A DNA stretch of 64,000 nt from Lumbricus terrestris (lineage: Eukaryota > Annelida > Clitellata > Crassiclitellata > Lumbricidae), in the NCBI GenBank assembly GCA_949752735.1, contig OX457039.1:71823001-71887000 (forward strand), read 5' to 3'. Made by a program: the position numbers and the translations under genes. Under the pieces are notes generated by a model. That model was not told the origin of the DNA, did not search any database, and saw only the letters and a list, made by a program, of their open reading frames with translations. Below are positions 38,245 to 53,200 of the stretch, in pieces (the first letter of the stretch is position 1; each line of letters begins with the position of its first letter).

Positions 38245-41200
38245 GTAAGCTATGTTATCTGCACATTTCTACCATTAGTAGTAATTCATTTGAAAGAGCC
38301 TCATGTTCTGCTTATATACTGGATATTAAATACCTGCTGTTAGCCACGTCATGCCCATCATGCTTTCATATCATCTAAGTTGTATAAATTAGTAAGTAAG
38401 AAGTCTTTTTTTATTTTGTCTCCAGACAGCTAAGTAAGGAAGAAAAAAGATGTTATTAAGAAAGCGAAGGATGATAACATATTGGTTGGCTGAGTGTAGA
38501 GATGTGGGTCTCATCCTCATCCTCCTCTTCCTTGTCCTTCTCCTCATCATTATCCTCCTCCTCATTGTCCCCCTCCTCCTCATCTTCCTCCTTCTCTGAG
38601 ATGCAGTTGCTGTGTATTGGGAAGTTGAGACTTAACATCCTTCAGCGACATCAATTTATGCTTTGATGCTTTTCCTCATTTCATAACATTTGACGAGTAC
38701 TTCACAAACGCAATGCTGCTTGAAAAATGCATAATTATAGTTGATACTAATAACAATGATTTGCTGTGGTTAAGGTCTCTCCATTTGGAATGACCTTCCT
38801 CTCACACTAAACGATAAACTAATTGTTTAAAAGGTCCAAGCAATTCTGGGCTTACGGACAATAATTGTGGACATTATGCAGTGTTTGTTGAACGGAATCA
38901 AATGGTGAGATGGTTGCCCCCCCACTGCCCTAACCCTAATCCTTAAGTCGTTTTTTCTCACTATCTCATTTTTTAAAGGCATTTCTTTTTCCTCAGGGTT
39001 TGCGAGAATGGATCTATTAAATTAATACAATAAGTTAACACATGTAGAACTTTCCTTATAAGTAAGTAATATTTTGAATGTGCACGGGAGAGAGTTCACT
39101 GGTGAGCATGTGAAAGAAAACTACAATGCATTATTTATGTATGATTATGATTATGTATGATTTATTGATTATCTGACCTGATTGTATATTGTCATTGATC
39201 ATATGTCTTTGGCTTTTTCAGGCAACCACTTTGGCCTGTGACTGCACCGGACAGTTTGCTGCGTTGTGTAGGTGAGTTAGAGCTGTTGCATCATTTCAGT
39301 TGTCCTTCACAGCCTCACTTGCCTTCACTTCCCTTCCTTTAACTCATGTATGATTTCTCAAACTTGTTGAATTTGACTGGCTGTCTCTTGCAGTAATTAT
39401 GATTTGACGACAATGTCAATTGAAGTTCCCTTCAAGTGTTTATGGCATTAATGGTAGCATAAAAATTAATAGATTGGATTCGATTTACATGCACTGTGCA
39501 GACTGATAGACGCTCAAGTGTTGTGTTACGTGCTCTTGTGTGTGATCATTTCTTTCTTAGCAGTCGTTCATTTCTATGCGTTGACTATCTAGTGTCTACG
39601 TTTAATTTACAGTCAGAAGGCGATTACGCTCGTCAATCTCGATAATCCGAACGAAATCTTGAAGACTTTTACTCGCAACAGTCGAAACAGATTCTGTTAC
39701 GTTCAATGGAATCCACATCCGTTCTACTCACACATCTTCCTCGTTGCGGCAAGTATCTCTCTTCTGTGTGGTTATACCACTTGTGTTTGGTTATACCACT
39801 TGTGGTTATATCACTTGTGGTTGGTTATACCACTTGTGGTTGGTTATACCACTTGTGGTTGGTTATGCCACTTGCGGTTTGCCACTTGTGGTTATACCAC
39901 TTGTGGATGGTTATACCACTTGTGGTTGGTTATACCACTTGTGGTTGGTTATACCACTTGTGGTTGGTTATACCACTTGTGATTTGCCACTTGTGGTGTT
40001 GAAATGGTGAAGACCTTTCCATGGTACAGATCGGTGTAGCAGCGTTGTGGTGTAATTTTTTATTTAATATTTTTAGTTTAACATATTTATGGATCTGAAA
40101 TCTTCAATGACTTCAAATTGTGATCTATTTCAATACAGCATTTGTACTAATGCTTCTTTTAATCTGATGCTTCTTTTGATCTGATGCTTCTTTTAATCTG
40201 ATGCTTCTTTTAATCTGATGCTTCTTTTGATCTGATGATTCTTTTAATCTGATGCTTCTTCTAATCTGATGCTTCTTTTAATCTGATGCTTCTTTTGATC
40301 TGATGATTCTTTTAATCTGATGCTTCTTTTAATCTGATGCTTCTTTTAATCTGATGATTCTTTTAATCTGATGCTTCTTTTGATCTGATGCTTCTTTTAA
40401 TCTGATGCTTCTTTTAATCTGATGCTTCTTTTAATCTGATGCTTCTTTTGATCTGATGATTCTTTTAATCTGATGCTTCTTTTAATCTGATGCTTCTTTT
40501 AATCTGATGCTTCTTTTAATCTGATGCTTCTTTTGATCTGATGCTTCTTTTAATCTGATGCTTCTTTTAATCTGATGCTTCTTTTAATCTGATGCTTCTT
40601 TTTCTTTTAATCTGATGCTTCTTTTAATCTGATGCTTCTTGTGGCTGGATAGGAAGGTGGCATATCCAGTTTATTTTTGGCACCTTAACGAAGTTTAGAG
40701 ATTTCTGGCAAATTTATTGTTTAATTATAATTGTGCTACTGGTTATGCAAAAATTGAGTACAATTTCCACTAAAAGTCGATTTGATACAATACAATAAAG
40801 CTGTATTTTGACATTGTCTTCCTTAAGAGCTTTGAAGTGCACCAGTGGCGTAGCTAGCTTTTCATGGGCCCGTGTGCAGAGGTCCTTCATGGGCCCCTGT
40901 TTGGCCTTGCAAGGCCGGTATATATGCTTGCGTTCTTGCAATCAAGATCAATAAAACCTAACCAATGACACTAAGTCTTGCTAATTAGGCCTAGCACATG
41001 CAATGCAACTCACTCACAGAATAAACATGAATGCTGCTGCACGAATGTGACAGATATATTTAAGTGTAATAACTGAAGCGATTCTCTCAATCGCACTTAA
41101 AACTTTCACGTTTCCGACTTACAAGGATGTCATGGCATCATATAGAGTTTTCTTTCTTGCATTTTATTCAGCGAAAAATTTCAGTCGTTTATTAATTCTC

Positions 41201-44200
41201 GTCCAAGATTTGCAATTTTCATACTAAAAAATTGATGATCATCAATTTTTCATGATACCCCAAAATAAATTTAGCAATATTCCTTGCAAGTGCAAAAGTA
41301 GGAGCAAATGATTCCCTATAGGACCCTGATCCACACATGCTCAATTTGGTGTTTCCATGATTGAGGATTGAGAGCTGAGAGGAGTTGAGAGCTGTATGAG
41401 AATTGTAAAATATAACTGAGGGGTTAGACTATGATCCACGTGGAGCTGGGTTGTGAAAAGGTGAGACGAAGATTCAACTGCACGTGAGCCTAAGAAAGAC
41501 TAACGAGTGTTGAACCATCTGGAACCTACGGCAATTCTCACTCTGGTTGAGAGAGATGTCAGGTCACCACCGTTACCGGTGCCATATCCAGCAATGACCG
41601 GAATACTCGAGCATGCCTGTGACAAGCATGAGGTTTCTGCAGCGCATCGTTTAATTATAATACACGAATGTGACAGATAGACGGTATACAATATAACTTA
41701 TTATTATCACACCTATTCTAGATAACATAGGGACGCCCCTTCCCTTTGCATTCTAAATCGAATCTGCGGAAGAAAAATCTTATTTCGTCAAGATTTGGGC
41801 CGGATGACAGAAATCTTTCGGAAAATCTCGCGTCTTTCTGTCCCCCCCAATTCTCGGCCCATGTCTCCGCCTATGACGTCATCTTGCAATTTGACCGCCA
41901 TGACTCGAAACGAAAACGCGTTATAAGGAAGCCTACAGTTTTTGCTTGCCAACAGTGGTGTTACAGCACGGCGGTTGACAGGCATTAGTAAAGTAACGAA
42001 GTAATGCAAGTGTGCTCACAAAAAATATGTCACAAAATAATTTGAATTACTAATTAGGTGCCCACAGAGATTGTTAAATTTTTAATATATTATATTAAAA
42101 ATTTAACAATCTCTGTGGGCCCCTGGAGGTCGTGGGCCCGTGTGCTTTGCACACATTGCACACATGGTAGCTACGCCACTGAAGTGCAGACCCGACCGTA
42201 TAAATTCATATGGGAATTTATATGGTGCCCCTTTAAAAAAACTACTCCCATCATATATCGGAGCACTCACTTAAACCGGCAGTTCTATGATACTCGGTTG
42301 TTAGGACAGACTTTGTTTGCGGATGTCACTTGGAACGTTCTGTGTTTGAATAGTTAATGTCAGCCAATTGAGATTGACCGGCTGACTGACTGACTGACTG
42401 GCTGACTGGTGCAACATCTCAGATGATGAGAATGGATGAATTTTTAGACAATAGGTCTCATCCAAAAGCATCCATTAAACTCATCGTTGTTGATGCTTAT
42501 GACATTGTTTGAAATGACATTTGGAATTTTGGCGACAGCATACGAGTCTGTAGCTTCAACTTATGTCATGCAAATTTAATAGAAAATTTTATCTGGGATT
42601 GAGGCTGTATCTTAGAAATGCCATGTCCTATAAATGTACAGTTTTTCGTCTGAATATCTGTGAAATAAAATTGTAATTTGTGGTGTTAAGCTTTTTGTTT
42701 GTGTCTCGTCTACAGAACAGTCAGTTTGTGGAGCTGTGGTCAAGGGACGCGTCGATGAACTCAGGATGTCAGAAAGCACTCAAGGGTCACACGTTACAAG
42801 TCAAGTAAGTTCAATCTATTATGCATGGCAGGAGCAAAGACCAGATAGCTAGTACTATGACCTGCATTCTATTCTCCATCTGACCTTTTGATCTGACCTA
42901 AATCCTATGGATAGTCAAAATGGTCTGTGTATTTGCTTCAGAGTGATTTTCAATTGATATCCTGAAATGTTGATAACCTTACTGGGATATGCATATCAAT
43001 TCTGGTTTGATGATGATAACAATGATGATGTTGTAGTTAACTGAAAGCAGTGAATTTAATTTGTCTTAAAATTGATGAGTGTGTTGAATAACTTCAGGGC
43101 GAATAGATGACTAGATTTAATAAAACTAGACGATAATTATTGAGACGTATGTTTTTGATTTTCAGTGACTTTGATTGGTCTCCGATTGATGCCAATTTGG
43201 CTGCCACCTGTTCAGCAGATACAAACACCTGTCTATGGGATGTCAGGTAATGGAACCAGTGTGTGGGGGATGGGGACAAACACCTGTCTATGGGATGTCA
43301 GGTAATGGAACCAGTGTGTGGGGGATGGGGACAAACACCTGTCTATGGGATGTCAGGTAATGGAACCAGTGTGTGGGGGATGGGGACAAACACCTGTCTA
43401 TGGGATGTCAGGTAATGGAACCAGTGTGTGGGGGATGGGGACAAACATCTGTCTATGGGATGTCAGGTAATGGAACCAGTGTGTGGGGGATGGGGACAAA
43501 CATCTGTCTATGGGATGTCAGGTAATGGTACCAGTGTGTGGGGGATGGGGACAAACATCTGTCTATGGGATGTCAGGTAATGGAACCAGTGTGTGGGGGA
43601 TGGGGACAAACATCTGTCTATGGGATGTCAGGTAATGGAACCAGTGTGTGGGGGATGGGGACAAACATCTGTCTATGGGATGTCAGGTAATGGAACCAGT
43701 GTGTGGGGGATGGGGACAAACATCTGTCTATGGGATGTCAGGTAATGGTACCAGTATGTGGGGGATGGGGACAAACATCTGTCTATGGGATGTCAGGTAA
43801 TGGTACCAGTGTGTGGGGGATGGAGACAAAATATGTGGAAGGTGGGGAAGACTTATGAAATGCAGGATGTGGATTATGGAAGAGATTGTCTCCCACGGTC
43901 TCTCTCTCTTGTACACCGGTTAAGTGTGTATCCATGAGATATTGTGGTATATGTTATGTGAGCATCATACAGATGCATAATTGTGCACATATATACTGCA
44001 TGTATGTAGATATTTTATGATTTTACACATGACCACGTGTATATTCTTGCATGCATGTGCATGTACAAGTATAAAAATAGTTTGGCATGCATAATTGCAT
44101 ATTCAGTTTTGCATATGCTTATGCGTATATGGTATTACCAATAGGTCAGACTTTGTGCTGCATTAGTGTTATTTTAAGAATTTGGGTTTGGTTCTTTTGC

Positions 44201-47200
44201 CCTGAAATTATGTTTCAATTTTCATGGGAGGTCATGAGGCTGTAAGCCATAAGGCTGTGAACCATGAGACTGTAAGCCATGAGACTGTGATCCATGAGCA
44301 CTCATCCTCAATCATGAGGAGAATTAACGTTGTTATTCGTTAATTGTGTTTTGCAGGGACGTCAGGCGACCCACGACGACCCTTCAGTCAGTTGGTCAGT
44401 TGCATTAAATCTTTTAATTTTTTATGTATTAACATCATTGCTGTTATTATTATTATATTTGTTTTATTAGTTTATTGCTGTTATTATTATTATTATTATG
44501 AATTATTACTTCTATGTGTTATGATTTTAAATTTTGCTGTTACATTGTGCGTTTGCAAATTATAGATAAAGTAAGGCTACAATTAATTAATTAATTCTGG
44601 ATTTTCTTCATATATGGAAATTTATCTTTTCATTTACTCATAATATCTTGTGAGTTTCTTGATTTATGAAAAGAAAAGAGACACCAAGACATTAGAGAAG
44701 CGTAATGTAATTTCAGAGAATATTTTCGTCAGTTGCGAACACTGCACAGATCGGTTTTTAAATTGACAATCAGCTTAATTTTATTCATGCTGCCAGAGTT
44801 TCTTACTACTCTGTTAATTTGTTGTTTGGATTACCTTTCGTGAAGTTCATCTGCTACCACGGTTACCTTCTGTGATGTTTGTTGCAAGCGTTACCTACTG
44901 TAAAGTTTGCTGTAATGGTTACCTTCTGTGATGTTTGTTGCAAGGGTTACCTTCTGTGATGTTTGTTGCAAGGGTTACCTTCTGTGATGTTTGTTGCAAG
45001 GGTTACCTACTGTAAGTTTGCCGTGATTTCTTGGCAGCATACGGGAATTAATGTTGTCGCGATGAGCTGTTTGTTGTTGATCGTTGTTTTGTGTTCTGCT
45101 GACATTCGTCGTTTTAGTTTGTCCGTCTCAAGTGAAATGGAATCATTTATGTGAATCGATTCTGGCCACAACACACGAAGGAGACATGAAGATCTGGGAT
45201 CTGAGGGTTTGTACACATCAACCACCTCTCTCTGTTTCTGTCTCTCTGTCTCTGTCTGTCTCTTTCTCTCTCTCCATCTTTCTCTTTCTCTGTCTGTCTA
45301 TATCTCTAAATTCTAAATTGAATATTTTCGGTTCTCTCATATTCAACTGAGATCTGTTTGGACTGAATGTGTATTCGCTGTTCATCATTCAACATTTCAA
45401 CTCATCTGCTCATTGATATCGAAATAAGTTTTCTTAGCGGCATTTAACATCGTTTCAGCCAATGCCATCAATTTGGCAGACTGTCACTTGTGAGAGGCTA
45501 TGCTATTTATCTTCGTACATCCGAACATATATTGATATGTTTGTGACTGACATATGTGGCAGACATTGTAGTGTTGATGCAGTGTGTGTTGTTGCAGAAA
45601 TCGAATACACCCGTGCACTACATATCGGCGCATGAACGCAAAGTGTCTGGTCTTGATTGGTCGCCGTTCAGCGATCGCCAGGTCGCCACGTGTAGCGAGG
45701 ATGGATTTGTCAAGGTCAGGCGAACACTTTGTTATCATAATCAACATATTTCGACAGCCAAGCACATGGCACCAGCGAATTCATGAGCACCATGTCTAAT
45801 TAGAAAGGTTGTGTCGAGAAGAGTAATTCAAAGGAGGTCGTAGTCTGGTTAACAAAGATTCAGAGGTTGCAGAGTAACATGTTCAGGTGGATGGCGTTTA
45901 GGTCAAGAATTGGAAGGGGGTAGAGTTGGGGTAAGAGTGCCTAAAAGAGGCGAGACTTTAGTTTCAAATGGAAAGCCCGATGACGATGAGTGATGGACAT
46001 CCTATCCTGAGGAGGTGATGGTGGGTGACCAGCAGGGATGGAGGAGAAACGGAAAAAGAACGGAATTCAGGACGCAGATCATGCTGCAGTGTTTCATATA
46101 TAGCTTGGTTGGAGGACTTGGTCTCTGTTCGATCACAAACAGTTGATGCAGCAATTCAATTTTTAAAAGTTATGTAGCGAATAACAGTTTCTGACTGTTA
46201 TTCGGTTGAATTACAACAATTCTACTCTTTCGCGACATAAACAGAAATGCGTAACGATTAAAACATTGCAAACATGGAACACAGAGAATTCATTTATATG
46301 CGGTTTTAAATAGTTATATACTGAGCTGAACGAAGGCAGATCCCAAAGTAATTTGATTTCCAGTTTGTCGTATCTTCCATGGCTGACCTGATGATATTAT
46401 ACGGGTCTTGTCTTTTGTACAATCATAGAAAAGTTGTTTGTTGTGTAAGTGTTGAGTTTATATTAGAACTTTTCTTGTGTGAATATTTGATTTTTTTATT
46501 TGCCCAATAGGAATTCGAATTAAATATTCCGTCCATCTAAAATTTATGCCGCAATTAGCAATGGAATTATCTGTAATTATAATCATTTGAATTTATGATC
46601 ATCTTTAATTTGGTCATCTTAATAATAATCATCTGTATTCATAATTATCTGTAATCTTAATCATCTCTAATTGTCATAATCATCTTTAATTAATCATGTT
46701 TTTTATAATCATCTCTATTTATAATCGTACTGTGCAGTGGAGACCTAATTTTTTAAATTGTGTAAGGAAATTTAATTTAATCTCTTGCTTAGTTCTGGGA
46801 CATAACGAGTCAAAAGCCAGAGGAAGATCAGATTCTGTCAACTGCTCCTTTCTGGAAAATCAAATACATGGTGAGCTGACTTTGTATCTGGAAAAACTTC
46901 TCCAGTTCATTTTTTTATTCGTTGGTTGTGTATCATTTGGTTTGCTCTTGAATGCAATTTTCTAATATTTGCGTTTGATGCAAACATCGGACGAATTGAG
47001 GATAAGTTTGTTGAATGAAAGGCACAATTTTACCGACATATTTGACCGTTGTTTTAATCGGTAAAATCTATTGTACTGTCATGTTGTCTAGTGCAAAGGG
47101 CACGAAACAATGGGGGCCACAAAGAAACCGTCTTCTAATTCAGGACAAAGAGACAAAGACAGAGAGAGACAGATTGAGACAGAGAGAGAGAGAGACAGAG

Positions 47201-50200
47201 ACACCACTGGTCAATATGTTGAGATGCGGCCTTTGATGGATAAACAATTTATGAAAAAAATCTCAAAAATTTAATGAGGGTTTGGCATTGCAAAATTCTG
47301 GCATAGACATCAAACGCAAACTTTCATCATGCTTTTATTCTATGGAATGAATGATCATTCTCTGATTTGAATTGTGCCATGAACTCCTCAGCCAAATTAA
47401 TCAACCAAAGGATTTTTGTGTTTATGTAAAACCAGCTTAAAACGGGCATTTGATGGACATATAGCTGATTCTTAGATGAAAATTGTGAACATTAAAATTT
47501 GATTTTATGTTTTTAGGTTGTTTAGGTCTGTTTTGTTTCTGAGTTTTATTGATTGAAGTCCTTTGGATTTTTTGATCGAAATCATTTGGATTTATTGATT
47601 GAAGTTCTTTGTGTTTTATTGATTGAAGTCGTTTGTGTTTGATTGAAGCCATTTGGCAATGGTGTTGTGACAAGCTACCTGCCTCAGACGGGTGGTGCGC
47701 TCTGCTTCTGGTCTCTCAACAAACTTCTCTCTCATCCGTATCGTCGTCAACCGCTTTGTACGTTTGGATCGCACGGCGGCGAAGGATCCATCATCGACTT
47801 CTGCTGGCGAATCGTCGACTCAGGTTAGAAAGACTTTTAGTCAATGTTTGACTGTAAAACACATTTATTACCAGCACATGGCAACCATAGACACATGGCA
47901 ACCCTAAACACATGGCAACCATAGACACATGGCAACCATAGACACATGGGAACCATAGACACATGGGAACCATAGACACATGGCAACCATAGACACATGG
48001 CAACCACAGACACATGGCAACCATAGACACATGGCAACCCTAAACACATGGCAACCATAGACACATGGCAACCATAGACACATGGGAACCATAGACACAT
48101 GGGAACCATAGACACATGGCAACCATAGACACATGGCAACCACAGACACATGGCAACCATAGACACATGGCAACCCTAAACACATGGCAACCATAGACAC
48201 GTGGCAACCATAGACACATGGCAACCACAGACACATGGCAACCATAGACACATGGCAACCACAGACACATGGCAACCCTAGACACAAGGCAACCATAGAC
48301 ACATGGCAACCCTAGACACAAGGCAACCATAGACACATGGCAACCATAGACTCTATTATGTGAAGAAATTGAAATGCAACGGCTATCATCACATATTATT
48401 GATGGTAACTATGAAAATGTAAAGAAATGAATGAAAATGCAAAGAACTGTTAATTTTCTGTGCAGTTGAATGACCATTGATTGCTGATATATCAGACAGT
48501 GTGCATCTAACACACAACTTAAATAGCAATATACGCATCGCTATTTATCTGATGACCACTTTCACCATAGCAGTAAATGAGTTCTAGTGACAGCAGCTGA
48601 CTTCACCTTTATAATTCCTGTGCTCTGATATATGCTGAGGTGACAGTTAGTTTGTACATTTGTCCACCAAATAACATATGCTCATACCTTACATTCATAG
48701 TGTTAAGATTACCCTTGCTTGCATTCACAGGTAAATGACACATGTGATGCATCTAAGCGCAACTCATAGGCACGGATTATTAATTAGAACTTCTCTAGTG
48801 CAGATGCTTAACGCACACAGTGTATTGACCTTAGGATCCAAATGCTGTGCACGTATGTTTGTATGTACATGTATACCTCTTCAATCGGTACTTAATGCAT
48901 CTGCACGTTTGATTGCCCGCCTTCCTCGTTTCTCTCACATTTCGACTTTCATGACTGAGCACCTTCACTGGCTTCCTTTGACTGCCCGGATTCAATATAA
49001 AATTCTTTTTCGTACCTATAAGATGTTTTTGGGTCAAGCGCCTCGCTACCTTTGTGATCTTATTAGGAAGCCTTTCTCTGCTACCGTTGGACGTCCTCTC
49101 CGCTCTTTTGACCGTCACGATCTTCTTGTACCACGATCTCGGACTGCCACAGCCCAACATCGCGCCTTTGCCTCTGTCTGCCCTTTACTGTGGAATGGCG
49201 TTCCTCCTATTATTCGTTCCCAGATTTTATCTGGAGGCTTTACTTTTTCTGCCCGTTGTCTTAAGACTTTTCTTTTTCCAGGAGTTCTTCGCACTGGGAG
49301 CGCCTCTGATTAGATTGTACTGTGAGAGGCGCTTTATAAATCCCAAAATAGAATAGAAAATAGAATAGAATACCTGTTTGTATGTATAATTTGCATATTA
49401 TCTATGTTAGATGTTGGTACGTATGTTACTACTAGGATGATCAGAAGACTTAAATTAGCACTGTCTTTGAATTGCATCTCAACCAGAGTCTAAGATGATG
49501 ATCGCTTGATACGTATAATCAGATGTGAAATTGGTTGAATGAGAAATGAATGCAAGACATCTTTTCATGTTGAAGCGAATATGATGATGAAGTTGAAAAG
49601 AAAGATTGTTGTTATTGATGCATGAATTGTTTCTCGATTTCATTTCGTTTAGATTACCAGTTGTTGTCTTGGTCAAACGACCAATCGCTTCGACTCTACA
49701 AAATTGATAACCTCATACGACAGGTCAGTCAGACTTTCTGCTCTATTCTATAGATTTATAATAGGGCGCGTCTCACAGTGCGCACTAATCAGAGGTGCTC
49801 CCTGCGCGAATGACACAAATAAAAGAAAAGATAGTTTTGAGACAGCGGAAAGATGTGCTGTGGTGCAAGGTTTAATAGCGAAAGACATGTCAACAGAGAG
49901 AGCTAATTTCAAATTTCAGGTTGAATGAAGGCAGAAGCTTGAGTTTTGGCCAAGGCAGTCTTTGCTGAAGAGACGCGATCATGGGTTCTGTGAGATGATT
50001 GCAGTGGAAGAAGAGAGGAGACTGAAGTCAGCAGCAGAATGATGATGAGATGACAGAGGTCTAGAGGTCTACAGCAGAAAACCTAATCAGATTAAATGAA
50101 GATTATTATAGATATGAAGGAAGATCAAAGCCATAGAAGGACGACACTCTAACCAATTGATAGGACAAGGTGTCACATAATGTGTGCATGCAAATCTAAT

Positions 50201-53200
50201 ATGTGTGTGTGTGTATGAACGAAAGTTGGATATATAATATAACTGATAAATCTATGTTGTCTTGTTGTCTGTTGCCAATCTAGCGTTGTGGCAACGGTCA
50301 CTACGCGTCATTCATGATTTCAAACTCGTGTGAGTCAACACCCGACCGAGAAATCGTTGACCCAACCGACTCAAATGAGATTCTCGTTCAGCAGTCAACC
50401 GTCAACGACAAGATGTCGAGCAGCAGTCTAAGGAGACGGAAGAAAGGAGGAAACGGACCAATGGCCATCCAACCAGATGGAGGAGGAGGGGGAGTAGGAG
50501 GGAGTGGAGGGCTTTCCGTGGAGAATGCGAGAACGTTGATGCAGGAATTCGCTCTGCTTAACGTCGCCATTCCAGACCTAACCATCACTGAAGTATGACT
50601 AATTACTTTTCTTGCTACCTTTCTGCTGCTACTTTTGTTGGTAGTACCACTGCTGTTACCATACTTTTGTTGCAGCAGCTACTACCGAATGCATTGTGGC
50701 TGTTCCTGATAAATTTGACAGATCACAGATTTCTAGCTGCATTAAATAGTCGTTATATCAGCATCTTTGCAGGTTTCTTAATGAATGTGCAGATCATCTA
50801 TATTATAATGTATGTATTATCTTCTCTTTCGATTTAACTGTGCTTGTATGAATTGAGTGCACAACTGCTTAGGGTAGAAAAATAAATGTAATAGATTAGA
50901 ATCTATTGATAGAAGGCGCTCCTTTTGAGTGAAGTGAACGCACGTCGTGTTTGTGTTTGTCGTAGATGAGTATTGAAACGCAGAAGTTGACGGTTGATGT
51001 CGTTAAGGGAGTTCACGAGGTTCATCTGACGATGTCCTTTCCAACATCATATCCAAACAAAGTGGCGCCAGAATTCCATCTCTCCGACGAAACAACACTG
51101 GAAAGACCTCTCCAACAGAAACTCATTGAGGTCACTCGGACATATATATATTATATACATATGTATATATAAATTTTATATACATATATATATATGAAAA
51201 TAATTGTATATATATATATAATTATATATATATACTCTGCTCAATTGTATTGTTTTTTGTTTGTAAATTACAAGTCTTAAATTTTGTATTGTAGTCTGCT
51301 TTTGTAAACTGATATTCCTGATGATTGTCATTGATGCATTCATTCCAGAATTTCAAAAGCACCTCTTCAAGTGGACTACTCAGAAGCACTCTAGACTCTG
51401 ATGTTGACTCCTATGTTGACCTGATTGGGGGCAATTTTGGTGGTTGTGACATTTGCATTTAATGATGTTGACATGATAAACACTACGTACTTGCTTGTTT
51501 GTGTGTGCGTGTGATGTTTGTTTTGTGTTTGTCTCAGATGTTTTAGGTGAATATTAAATATTCAAGCATCCCATAATCACATTTCTGACTAAATTTTAGT
51601 CGAAAATGTTTTTGGGATACTTGTTTATTTTACATATATGTCTTCATGTGAATCAAGTCTATTTTTAAATGCATTTATGTGAAATGTGTGTGTTTATGTG
51701 AAATGTGTAGGATCTGCAGAGTACTGCCTTACAACATGTTCACTACAATCGACGTTGCATTGAACCGTGCCTCTGGAAACTCGTCAACAGTTTGGATACG
51801 ATCATTGTGAGTAACGAATTCTGTGCTGATCTCGTTTTGTTTGAAATCGTTTTATGCAGGGATTGAAATTAATGTTTTATCACATTTTGGCATTTAGTTT
51901 ATAGTTGTGGTTATCCAGTTTTTCTTGCGTTTCTGTTTAGGCCGATCATATCGTGTCAAGAGTTTATATTGTCTGTTGATTTATCTTTATTGACTTTGTT
52001 ATTATTATCATTATTATTATTATCATTATTATTTTATTATTATTATTACTATTGATTCTGTGATGTTAGCAGGAGTCTCGAACGAGTCCTGACTTGGATC
52101 CGTCTTATTTGCCGATGCAAGAGATCTGGGCGCACTACTCAACGGAGAAACTGCGAGATGAAAATGTTCCATTTCCTCGGATATCAGGCGCCAGATTCTG
52201 TGGTCCAGGTACGATGTTGGTCGGATACTGAGTCTCTCTTCTCTGTGGGGAAAGGCTTTGATGAACTTATCCGTTAGAGATATTTGCATTCATTGACATG
52301 TCTCAAATACATTCGTTCTTTTTGTAAACTTATATATCACCCTGCATGAAACATGCTTACGAACGCTCCCAGCTCAAGCACTGCAAAAGAAAAAGACTTG
52401 AGTGATTTCTGAAACAAAGTTTGATTGAAGAGAGGTAATATACGAAGCTCCAATGAGGACCTCGTTCCAGATGGTGGGGCCTGCAACCAAGATAGCTTGG
52501 TGCTACCTAGCTGCCAAGCTTGCCAACAGCACTAGGAGTTCCCTCCCTCACTCATTGTGGAGCGAAGAGTCCTTGAAGAGCTGCAACATCGGATACAAGA
52601 CAGTGCTCAGAGATCGTGCAGGATAGATGGAGAGCAACCAAGGATGCAGCGTGGAACTAGAGCAGTGATCCGATATGAGATCCATTGGGACACAGGAAGC
52701 CAGTGCAGAGCATTGTGCAATTGTGCATGTAGGACATTGTAGGTAGAGACAAAAGTGAATTTGGGAATGGGCCGAGCAGCTTTGAGCAGAACTCGATCTT
52801 ACATGATTTGTTAAATTATATCATTTGATATTTCATCCTAATGTCATCATTTTTCACCATACTATTTAGATTTCCATACTAAACCACGTTGTGAGATTTC
52901 TACCTCACTGCATTCATCTAATTATGGATCCTGCGATCATCTGAAATGACATCATCTGAAATGGAAGATTGTTTTCTGAATGTCAGCTTCATTGTCTTAA
53001 ATCATTGTTTAGGTTTTCTCGTCTGCTTCACGCGACGAATGTTTCTCGATGTGCTGCCATCAACAAACATCGTCGTCTCCGAGCCACACAAACGCAAACA
53101 GTCGGAATCAGGGATAACACCAAGGTCAACTATTCATAAGTTCTTAATTATGGTTTCCTCTTAAAACCATTCCATAACCATAAAATGACACTTCATCAAG

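Noticed and set aside
38456..38640. Acidic 60-residue minus-strand ORF as a gene
   Set aside because: It is a CCT/CTC-rich tract in WDR59 intron 1 with no homology or splice context.
43252..43820. CRISPR-like array (regular 55-bp repeats)
   Set aside because: There are no unique spacers, the whole unit repeats, and the context is a eukaryotic intron.
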